Shown here piece by piece: positions 11,655 to 21,900 of a stretch of DNA of 64,000 nucleotides (position 1 is the first letter of the stretch; the number at the start of each line of letters is the position of its first letter). This DNA comes from Telmatactis stephensoni (Eukaryota > Cnidaria > Anthozoa > Actiniaria > Isophelliidae): positions 186,001-250,000 of the forward strand of contig JALIZF010001808.1 in the NCBI GenBank assembly GCA_029948255.1. Reading direction: 5' to 3'. Below the pieces are notes generated by a model, which made no database searches, was not told the DNA's origin, and worked only from the letters and a program-made list of their open reading frames with translations. Position numbers and translations under genes: made by a program.

Positions 11655-11960
11655 ATCCGGCGTCGACGAGGATCGAACCTGTAACCCTTTAAAGAACACC
11701 CCCCGGAAATAAAATAACAGACTGAACTGTAAAAAGAAAAAGAAAATGAAATTTTGGGACGATTCTCCCGAGACATTCTGAGAAGCTGAGACATCGAATA
11801 GACTTACGTTACGGATGAAGATTTCGGCCCCTTCCACGCTATCCCGGTGCTACATATTACAGTTATCTTAGCCCGAAGGCCAGGGAGGGAGACGATATCC
11901 GGACCCTAATCCATACCTTTAGATATCACCTTAGACCGCTGCGCTACCTAGACACTTAAT
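11655..11960 (-). mobile_element. Diverged fragment related to the composite tRNA-like element
   Basis: The minus strand carries B-box-like GGTTCGATCC (about 11672-11681), and the plus strand has GATTTCGGCCCCTTCC (about 11820-11835), the core motif of the copies near 41.06, 42.97 and 58.76 kb. A second tRNA-like stretch with inverted A-box character (GCGCTACCTAG) lies near 11940. Confidence 0.45.
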
Positions 11961-12309
11961 AATATTAATGACTAATCGGGGTAGTCTATTCGGCGAAGTT
12001 TCATTGTAATGCTAATGCTCCCCAGGGAAAGAAATGAACCAATCAGAGTCCAGCTATCAAAAAATAGCTGTTTTGTAAATAAATAGAAAAAGAAAATAAA
12101 AGAATAAGTTTTCAGGAACATCGAGCTTGTCTGCATTGTTTTACTCCATCGATTTGTCCCAATTCCCCAGGGAGATAGAAGAACCAATCAAAATCTAGTC
12201 GATTGAAGAGGGATCAATAAATTTCCATGAATATTTTAAGTACAGCAACAAGCTTCAAGCCGTTACGTACGCTATTACTTATGGATTTTTATTTCCGTTC
12301 TAAAGTGAA

Positions 12310-13890
12310 ATGATCGGCCTTACTGAATTCGAAGATGTTCGGTTGGAATCCACGTTTCTTATTTCAGGGATATCCCTAGAGCTAATCAGATTAAGACATC
12401 ATGCAGCAGAGGTAAGTTCAGTTTTATAAGTTAAGGTGATGCAGAATGCCAAACTCGCGTAGGCTGCACGCAGGCTAAACTCGCGCAAGTTTTTATATTG
12501 TCGTATTCAAAATATTGGGAAATGCCATTTCTGCCTAGAAACTTAATAACACAAAAAGTAAACCTTGTAAATCTTTCATAGTGCTTTCATTACATGATGA
12601 AATCTGTGATTCACTGCTGTGCCTGACGAATCATCCTATACATAGTCAAGGTAACAAAAATTACACGATTGTAAAAACCAGAGTAAACACCAGACTGAGA
12701 CACGCACGTCACGTGATTTGACATGTTTCACCGCATTTGTGCTATTTTTAAACCACAGGTCACTTACGCACGCTCGTCAATTTTGAACATTTACATTCAT
12801 TTGCTTCCAACGCGAAGTGAATTCGTTCGAATCGTGTTCTAAAAAGAAATCGAATGGGGGACAACACGTCAAGGTTTTTATAAGGGTGTGTGTGCGAAGT
12901 CTCAGTCACCTGATTATACTCTCCTGGATTTATTCGTTATTTTTTATGTTAGTCTTGTGGTTAGGGAACGGGAACTAATTTCGAAAACTGAAGAACTGAT
13001 GTCCAAAGCTGATTTTTTTATCATAATCGATACCTATATTAATATCCCATATCAATCTTGGGGCGGGGAAGGGAGAGGGGTGGGGATGGGAAAGAACTAG
13101 AACCCTTCACTACCCCTCTGACTTTCTCATGCGACTTGCGCTGGGGCTATTGTTAATGGGGCTTGTTTCTTAATTTGTAGAAACCCAGAACACAAGATGT
13201 TATTTTCCATGTAGCTTGTAACATTGTACACAACATGCATCGTGCGTGTGTCCGACCCTGCAACAGGTGCGCGAACAGTTAGAGAAGTAGAAACGAGTTC
13301 TTTATCTGAATCCATACCAACCTTGCAACAGCTCGCGCAACGTTTTGCGCAACGGCAACTACAGAAGTACAACCGAGCTTTTTCTGGGGCATTGCGCGCG
13401 CCTGTTGCAGGGGTTAACACACGTTCTGTTGCGCGCAACATTGCAATAACCTTGGACTACTTAAATTGTTATGAGTTGGATTTTGGTATTTCAAACCTTG
13501 GCTACCATTTCCAGAGCTATGCACACATTCCAGATGGCGCGGAGCTTCAGCAACGAAAATTCGGATAAATTTCGACGAATTTTTCGTTCTTTTACTCAAG
13601 TAAGCATACGTCTGTTGTGGGCAGGGCCAGAGTTCAAACGTCGCCCGAACAAAAATTCTTACACATGTTCTAAAATGAAACAGTTTTCTGATAAATGTCT
13701 TTAAAGTCCGTATGCTTTTTCCTTGTGCTTGTCTACTGACACCTATCGTTTCCTTAGTCTTTAACCTTCTTCTCTAGCTGGATGGACTAGATGGAGAAGG
13801 TCGAAATGTGGCACTATGTATTCTAAATGATGCGTTATTTTTAGCAAGCAGCGCTATTAAACGTTTGATAGATAAAACGGTTTTCTGATT
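12310..13890 (+). pseudogene. Exon-like open stretches, possible unrecognised gene or gene remnant
   Basis: Three stretches look like exons. 12310-12411 starts with ATG, encodes 34 residues beginning MIGLTEFEDV and ends at the strong donor GAG/gtaagt. About 13516-13598 follows an acceptor, reads MHTFQMARSF and on, and ends CAA/gtaagc. About 13779-13890 follows ctctag, reads LDGLDGEGRN and on to a TGA. The last two join in phase. The first does not join to the second without a missing exon of length 2 modulo 3, which I could not find. The last stretch has a diverged tandem copy just downstream with stops, and a MITE (13256-13414) sits inside. No family was recognised. Calling it a pseudogene is a judgement; it could be a real lineage-specific gene. 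Confidence 0.3.
13256..13414. mobile_element. Small MITE with CCTGCAACAGG termini
   Basis: Inverted ends ACCCTGCAACAGGTGCGCG and GCGCGCCTGTTGCAGGGGTT, about 158 bp, no coding potential. Confidence 0.6.
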
Positions 13891-14075
13891 TACATGCATC
13901 GTTAAAAATCCGACACAAAACGTGGTTTTCGAGTTTTCGTGACAGCCTAGATATGAACATAGCTCGAATTTTAACCCTTTTCGATCTCTGAATGGAGAAG
14001 GTTGAAATCCGAGTACCATGTATTATAACTGCTGCATTATTTCTTTAGGCAAGCGGCGTTATTAAACGTTTGATT
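13785..14075 (+). repeat. Diverged tandem duplication
   Basis: The segment at 13785-13876 (contains GATGGAGAAGGTCGAAATG and AGCGCTATTAAACGTTTGAT) is repeated at about 13988-14075 (AATGGAGAAGGTTGAAATC and GGCGTTATTAAACGTTTGAT). The first copy is open in one frame and the second is not. Confidence 0.7.
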
Positions 14076-14228
14076 TATTATATACAATATAGCACATAAT
14101 GAGACTAATACAATTAGCAGTGTTGTTCGTCCACTTTGAAGCTCCATGTCCACGGACCTGAAAAATGTTCAACCAAAACGACATTAATATAAAAATCTGA
14201 GAAAGAAATTTCTCATCCTCATTAACTA

Positions 14229-14409
14229 ACTAGTTGCTTGTGAAAGAATTTTGTACTGTAAAACATTGTTGGGTCTTGTTGTGTTCTGTGAAAAATTGTT
14301 GTGTTCCACGAAACTTTGTTGTGTTCCGAGTGAAAGATTGTTGTGTTCCACGAAACTTTGTTGTGTTTAAGGAAATTTGCATTGTGTTTTGCCCCTGTGG
14401 GCCACCGTA
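14229..14409 (-). repeat. Minisatellite-bearing dispersed repeat, right (inverted) copy
   Basis: Reverse complement of the left copy at 10115-10330, with both ends preserved (TAGTTGCTTGTGAAAGAA and TTGCCCCTGTGGGCCACCGT). The two copies face each other across about 3.9 kb. Confidence 0.75.
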
Positions 14410-14474
14410 AATTCGGACAAGTTTTATTTCAAAAACTCACGTCTAAGACGAACTGAGACGGAAGACGGATTGTA

Positions 14475-14516
14475 GGTTGAACCAAGAGACCATAATATTA
14501 TGGTCTCTTGGTTGAA
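14475..14516. repeat. 42-base near-perfect palindrome
   Basis: The arm starting GTTGAACCAAGAGACCATAA is followed by its complement with a single mismatch. GAGACCATAATATT also occurs near 10080, next to the other copy of the flanking repeat. Confidence 0.75.
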
Positions 14517-15047
14517 CTCGGAATGGGGGAAAGTAGCACCCTGCGTAGCCGGCGCTTTTTTGAGAAAGGTAGAGAGCGGCTTTCCTTTCCCTTTCCCCTC
14601 CTCCCCAAAAAAAGCGAAGCGACGACTACCCAGACTACAATATAGTTTATATCTAGTCCAATGTTAGTCCATTTCCTGTATATTTATTCCTAAGAAACTC
14701 GTTGCGTAGATTTGTCTTTCAGTCGATAGCTGCCGTATCTCAATACGTGCAGTGGAACCCGATTACATCACACGATGAAGGGACAAGCAAAACTGTTGGT
14801 ACTTTTGGTGTCCGAACTGCCAGATAACAAATACTAGAATGTTTTTACTGATTTTCTGATTTGTCTCCCCGATTAGTAGGGCACCTGTGCCCGGCTATAA
14901 GATTAGAGACGTAAATAAAGGTTTTTTTTTCTAAGTTCTATTATTATCAAACGCCACAACGTATCTGACACTGTAGTTTGCACTATACGCAGAAAACTGC
15001 CATTGCCATTGCATGTCCAGTCATTAGGAAAAAAATCATTAATTTTT

Positions 15048-15165
15048 GGCAGCTTATTCAGCAATTTCGCTTTATGTGCTGAGATCCTGCATTTAGCCCT
15101 CTCCTCTTTCAGAGTAAGCCACCTCTCCCGTGATTCACTGCTGTCCCATCTTCAACGCGGCTTTC
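15048..15165 (+). repeat. Dispersed repeat, copy 1
   Basis: Shares GATCCTGCATTTAG, CCCGTGATTCACTGCTGTCC and surrounding sequence with 18826-18940. The family also contributes GTGATTCACTGCTGTG near 12607. Confidence 0.5.
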
Positions 15166-15206
15166 TCCATCGCCGGCTCAACGCCAAACACTGATTAGCA
15201 TAATCG

Positions 15207-15334
15207 GTAAGCAGATTTCGTATGAGTGTGAAACAAACCGCGCCGTGTCCGTGTCAGTGCCGAAAATCTATAAAAACATTCGAAACTCGTGACCGTGCGG
15301 TGCCGTAATAGTCATAGTCATACGAAATCTACTT
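15207..15334. mobile_element. Short MITE with AAGTAGATTTCGTATGA-type ends
   Basis: TAAGCAGATTTCGTATGA at the left and TCATACGAAATCTACTT at the right are inverted over about 128 bp. It contains the TATA-like motif proposed for CASC3. Confidence 0.55.
15269..15275 (+). promoter_or_regulatory. CASC3: TATA-like motif, possible CASC3 core promoter
   Basis: TATAAAA lies about 300 bases before the non-coding exon that ends at the donor CAG/gtaaag (15573/15574). Transcription from about 15300 would give a 5' UTR exon of about 15300-15573 spliced to 15971. It lies inside a MITE-like hairpin, so it could be coincidental. Confidence 0.3.
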
Positions 15335-15340
15335 CAAAAG

Positions 15341-15544
15341 AATGCCGACAACGTGGCTTCCGATCCCAAGTTCTTTTGGCGGGAAAAGATCGAAAAGGCC
15401 GGCGGAAGCGGCTCAGTGAAAGAGTTGAGTGTCAGCGGCAAGCTTGTAAAGTATGCGCAAAGCCTACTGCACATGAAATCAACATGGCGGACAAGGTTTT
15501 ATAAAAAGAAGACGAAGACTAGTGAAAAATTACATATTCTTTGA
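15341..15544 (+). other. Open, coding-looking stretch without an early ATG in the inferred CASC3 5' UTR
   Basis: One frame is open from about 15341 to a TGA at 15542-15544 and reads like protein (for example SDPKFFWREKIEKAGGSGS), but its only ATG is late (about 15473). It may be an unrecognised exon, a decayed gene fragment or chance. No family was recognised. Confidence 0.25.
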
Positions 15545-15982
15545 CTTTAACTTCTTAAAAGCTTTAACAACAGGTAAAGTATTGTTTATGTGTTTTTAAA
15601 TTGTTAGAATTTTGAGTTAGAGTTGTTCAAAATGCCAGCTTTCTTAGTCATTCGATGACGTACATTTTGCTGGCATGAAGCTTGGCTAGTACTTCTCTTT
15701 TCAAACAGTTTCCAAGAATTTATATTTTCGATAAATCTCTTATCTTATCTAGACATCTTGAATATTTTGTATGAGTTGAGTCATAACACTTCGCGCAATA
15801 AGCTTCATGCTTCTACATGTGTTTGACCTTGGGAAAATTATGCGACCTATCGACGTATAAACATTCGTACCTGTAAACCTGCTCTCTGTTGGTCGTGCAA
15901 AAGTTATTACTGATTTAGAAAACTCCATAAAACATTATCCATTGTGAAATATCGTATTTACTTTATTTAGAAGTCAGCAAGT

Positions 15983-18900
15983 ATGAGTGACGAGACAGCA
16001 ATCGATAAAACAGATGATCAGAACGTCACCGATGAGGTTAGTGTAAGCATAATCAAATAACCCGTTGCTGTTGAAAGGAACTTCATTAATTTTCTCTACG
16101 AAGCAGACAAGACTGATGGGAAGTTAATAATATTGTGTTTAATAACCTAAGGTGCCATTTCAGGACAAAAATGCACAACCTGTCATCGAAGGTGGAGCAG
16201 ACAAGGACGAAGGTAAACTGTTGTGGTGATTTATTCCCTAGTTCCTGAAAGACCAATAATCAGTGCTAATCCGGAATAAACTGTTAAGAAAACCATTGGT
16301 TTTAGTCCTAGATTAGTGATAATAATTAATTGATAATTAATGATTAGGCTTTCAGGAAATGGGCCCAGGCTTTCTTACATGTACATGTATCCAGGAACCA
16401 TGTTTCAGTTTTAGTTCTATTTGATTTTGTGCTTATATAAAGCATAGCTAATCCCAGCACTATAGGATATGCTATCGGATATTCTCATAAGTACTTGTTC
16501 ACGCTGGGGCCAACCACCCCCCCAAATGGCTCATCACAGCGTGACAAAAATATATATTTCCTTATATCTTTTGACCGAAAAGGAGTTTCTGGACTAAACT
16601 TAGGCTATTGCGAGACACTGTACGGCGCAACATTTTGATTGACGTTTGACAGAAAATGTCGATATTATGACGTCACCAGAAATGTTGCAGCTTTTTGATG
16701 ATGTTACAAACAAGGATTAATCTACATTTATGTGAGCAAAATGAAAGACTAGATAACGAGGAGATGTATGCCGAAAACAGATTGTTGATAGCATAAATAT
16801 GCGAGAAGTTATAATTTTTTTAATTTTAGTTGCTTTTGATGACGTCATATCATTGAGGAATTTCAAAATTAATTATTTTTGTATATTTATATCGTTGTAT
16901 CAAGACCAAATAAAATTTACATATGTAGTACTTATCTAGCACGAAAAGATGCGACACACATTTGGGAAAAACTTTCTCTTAATGTCTGTTTTAAACAAAA
17001 AGTTAAAATCTTGTGACATCATCATATGACGTCATGATTAAACTTTCCTTAATATCTCCACATTGAGAATGAAATTCAAAATTCGGATCTCATACGATTT
17101 TAGAAAACTTTTAGTATAGTATTTTAAGGCAAAAATAGACTGATTTAAATCATTACAGAAAAAATTTTACCAAGAGGTTTGTTTTCCTAAATCTTCCTAA
17201 AGAAATTGGGTGAGGGGGGAGGGGTGGTTTGTCTATTATTTAATTTCTCATAACTCATCAAATATTGATGCTATCGTAAAACGGTTTTCAGATTTGAACT
17301 CCTCTGGATAGTACCTTTCAAACTGGTCACTTAGAAAAATTGAATTCATAATTTGAAAAATTGTCAAAAAATTGCAACATTGATAATGACGTCATAGTAT
17401 CAATTTTGTGTCATCAAAATACCAAGAAAAAATTTTCCAGAATGGTTTTATTTCATTGACAAAGTTTTATCAAAATATATCTAATGCTTAGAAAGTTATT
17501 AGAAATTGATTATTAAATGATCCATTTTGGGGGGTGGTTGGCCCCGGCGTGGTTAGTGCAAGTCAAGAGGATACAAATACACTCAATGAAGACCAAAAAC
17601 ATGGTTGACTGGATATACATGTATGTATTGTGTGTTTGGTTTATGGACAAAAGGGCAACTTGTTTGTAGGGGCAAAATAATGCTGTTCCCTCTAAGGGTG
17701 ATGTTTTTGGTTCGTTTGCCATCATTGACTTCAGTGAACTTCTTGCCAACTAACTTAAATTTGTCTTAGTTGTGGCTGCAGAGTTAATAGCAGTGATAGA
17801 TGATATAATTGGGGTAGAGGGTAGACTGACTAACAAGGATGTTAAATATGGTTGTTACTGGTTGTTAGTTTATTTGTTTATTTAGTTTTTCCTTCCAATG
17901 AAGGCAGGGTCACCAATAATGATAGTAATGATTATAATTTTACTTCTTGTACATTTTATAGATTCTGTCAATAATTCCACTGTAGATGACAAACCACTAG
18001 ATGAAAAAAATGCCATCAGTGATGAACCCAAATCAGAACAACCTCAGGAAGATGAGCCAGAATCTAAAATCGACCAAGATGATGCACATGATGATAATGA
18101 TGATAATGATGATGTTGTGGTTGAAGCAGATAAGGAAGCAAAAGAAAAAGAGGTCAAGTCTGAAGAGAAACCAGATGATAGTGATGGATACTCATCTGAA
18201 GATGAAAATCAGTCAGAATCTGGTGAGGAGGAGTCTTCATCTGGGTCATACACGTCTACAGAGTCATCAAGTGGAAGTGATTATGAAGAGGATTCAGAGG
18301 TTAGTAAACATAGTTAATATTTGGAGGTCAGTTGCGGCAAAAGTCTTCGCATTTGGACGTCTGTATTTTTCCAGCTTCAGCTAGGGTTTTCTGTTTTTAG
18401 GCAACTACAGTAACCGTTAGGGTTTTCTGATTTATCCGTCATCATTGGGGGTGGAGCTTATGTAAATTCATTTGATCATTGGTTGATTTGAAATAAGCTC
18501 CACCACCAATGTTGATTGATGGATCAGAAAATGCAAAATCCTAACTAAAGTTGGAAAAATACAATTGCAATTCTTGCTTGCTTGCTTCTGTTTTCTTTTG
18601 TACTCTTAACTATGAGATCTCTCGAAGTGGCTCACATTGCATAAACTTACAACATGGATTTGAAATTGTCCATGATGAATTTTTAGAATGAAGAATCTGA
18701 TAAAGAGGTATCAGATAAGGAAGAGAAAAAGCAGGAAGTTGAAGGAGACTTTCACGTACATGAACCAGATGAAGAGGAAGATGAAAAACAAGCTGAATCT
18801 GAAAATGAGTGGGTGAGTTTTTTCAGTTTTTTTCGGCAATTTTGCTTCATGTACTATCCTGCATTTAGACTTCCCCTCCCTCATACATAGCTGCTGCGAC

Positions 18901-21900
18901 CACCCCTGTGATTCACAGCTGTCCAGTCTTCTTAACAATTCTCTAAACATTGTATAAATTTGTGATTTCTAGAAATAGTGAATGTGTGAATGAATTTGTA
19001 TTACAAGTACATACATGTAATGTTTAACAATAACAATAGTAAAATTTTTATAACAGTGGCCTATTTTGTTCATCTTTCCTGTATTTTTCATACACATTGT
19101 TGATGGTCATGACACACATTTTTTGCCCTCAAGACTGGATACTAAATTTTAATGGGTTGAAGAAGCAATTTCTCAATTGAACTGCTAATTTGTTTTCAAA
19201 ATAGGAGGAAGAAAAACAAGAAGTAAATGAACAGGAAGAAGCATTGAAAGATCCAGCGTTTGTTCCAAGAAGGGAGGCATTCTGGAGTCATGATGATCGC
19301 TGGGATGATACTGCTATAGAACAAGACAGGTAAGTAATGCATGGGCATGACTTGTCATTGCAAGTTTTCAAAATAATACCTAAAATAATGATGAATAGGG
19401 GTTAGGATACAGTAAACTGTCTTCTAGACATCTTCATCCAGGCTTCAATGGGGCTAATTCCTATGGAACAATCTTCCAAGTGAATTGAGAGCCATCAACT
19501 CTCTTCCTAAGTTTAAAAGAGAAGTTGACAAAAATTTTTCTTGACCTGTGCCCCCATATGGCAAACAAGCACAGCAGTGTTTTAACAGTTGTAGTTGTTA
19601 ATACTGATGTTTTTACCGTGGATAAATAAAGTTCATTATCATTATAAAATATGACACCATCCCTTTTGGACAGCCACCATTTTTCAGTCCATTAATCAAA
19701 GAATGACCATAAATTTTGAAAACATTCATGACTCACTTACTGCTCCATATTTCAATAGGCAACAGCTGTACTTGTTTCTGTACTGTGTTATACATACAAA
19801 CATGATTTGAATAATAAAGCATGAGACTACCAAGCATTTCTTTTTTTATTCTTGAGTGCTCTGTCTCCCATATCACAACAAAAACAAGCAGCCATTTGTT
19901 ATTACTTTCATTGTTTAAGTTTTAACAAACCATGTCTCTCTTTTTTGATATAACATGATAGCCAGCATGGTACCATCTGTAACCATATCCACAAGCTAAA
20001 CCCTTCATAAATAACATAATTATATTTTTTGTCAAGTTAAATTTCCTTCTTTTTTAAAATTGATTTCATTACAACTTGAACATTGTCCATGGCTTTGTGT
20101 TGATACATAGAACTACAGTAAGAGAAACTAAAAAGGTCCATGTATAGTTGTGCACTGTTTTATTTGTAACATTTCTTCATAATATTTTAACCTGTTTAAT
20201 CCTAGACGTCCTCCAACAAACAGAAAACTTTGGGAGAAATCTCCAGACAAATGGCTTCATGATTTATATGTTGAAGAAGAACAAGGTCCAAAGACAAGAG
20301 AAGAGAGAATGGTAGGAGAACTTTTCCTGTGATCATATTTGTCCATACATATCTTCTTTCAGTTGCAAGTCCACTATCTAAGAAAAATTCATAGGAGCAT
20401 TTTGGGTTCCACAATTTAAGTTTTGAGCTGGGCTCCTCAAACAAAAATTTGGTCGGCATACTTGTATGTAAGACACAGTAGCTACTGGGTGCCCATAAGG
20501 CAGCAGCAGTTTTGCATATGTAGCTAAGTTGCACATGCATTTGGTACAGTACTACTGGTCTTTTTCTGAAGCTTTAAGAAATGTGGATATATTTTGATTC
20601 TTTTGCCATTAATTCACTATTTTTCAGATAATTTCTGTGCGATATTCATGAATTACATAGTGATATAAATACATCCAATGTTTGTTATTTTTACAGGAGT
20701 CAGAGCGGTTCCAAAGAAGAAGAGCTGGAAGATCAAGAGGGAACAGAAGATATGATTTGCAAGAATTTATAACAAATGATAGAAGAAGAATGCCAAGACG
20801 TGGACGTGGGAATAATAGATTTTATAATGAAGAAGATGGTGATAACATAGACAGTGTTGACAGAACAACAGTTGATGAAAATAGAGAAAACCAAAGGCAA
20901 AATAGAAAATATCGAGATATGGATAGACCACAATTAAGAGAAAATAGACAATATCAAGAAAGATATCAGCAGCAAAGAGAAGACAGAAGAAACCAGGATC
21001 GAGAGGACAGACCACAAAGAGAAAATAGAAACTATCAAGAAAGAGATCATCAGCAAAGAGAAGATAGAAGAAATCAGGATCGAGAGGATAGACCACAAAG
21101 AGAAAATAGAAACTATCAAGAAAGAGATCATCAGCAAAGAGAAGGTAGAAGAGATCAGGATAGAGAGGATAGAAGTTACCAAAGGGGAAGAAGAAGAAGA
21201 GCAGAAAGAGACTCAAATGAAAGGGAAGAGAAATCAAAAGACTGGGATGAATATCAGGAAGATAGGGATGATAGAAGGCAAACTGAGAGCAGGAGAAATA
21301 GAAGAAATGATAATAGACAAGAAAGACAAGATGAGCAAGAAGAGCCTGATCAACCAAAAAGCCAAAGACAACAAACAAATAGAAGAAGAGGAAGAAGAGA
21401 AGAAATGTGGGATGATAGTGAAAGACAAGATAGAAGAGAAAGAAAGAGAGATGATGATGAGCGAAGGAATGTTCCATCCAAGAGAGAAGAACAACCTAGA
21501 TCTGAAAGAAGTAGTAGGTAAGGACCACTTCCTTCCTTTCTCCCTTTCATCCTTTCTCCCTCCCTCCCTCCCTCCCTCCCTCCCTCCCTCCCTCCCTCCC
21601 TCCCTCCCTCCCTTCCTTCCTTCCCTCCCTCCCTCCCTCCATCCTTCCTTCCTTCCTTTCTTTCTTCCTTCCTTCCTTCCTTTCTTCTATCCTTCCTTCC
21701 TTCTTTCCTCCTTCCCTTCCAATTCCTTCTTTCATTCATATACATTAACAATATTCAAAAAAACATTTTAGTGAAAGAAATCAGAGAAAGGAAGAAAGAC
21801 CAAGAGAAAGAAGTAATGATCAGAAACAAGAGAGAATAGAAAAGACATCCCAAAGTATTTCTAGAGGTAGAGGAAGGGGTAGAGGTCTTCCTAGAGATTT

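Noticed and set aside
20767..21477. 236-codon minus-strand frame rich in Phe, Leu and Tyr
   Set aside because: Exact shadow of the Arg/Glu-rich CASC3 exon, with no independent gene signals.
21350..21771. Frames with Arg/Glu/Gly or Pro/Ser/Leu repeats next to CASC3
   Set aside because: They run through the CT-rich microsatellite in the intron.
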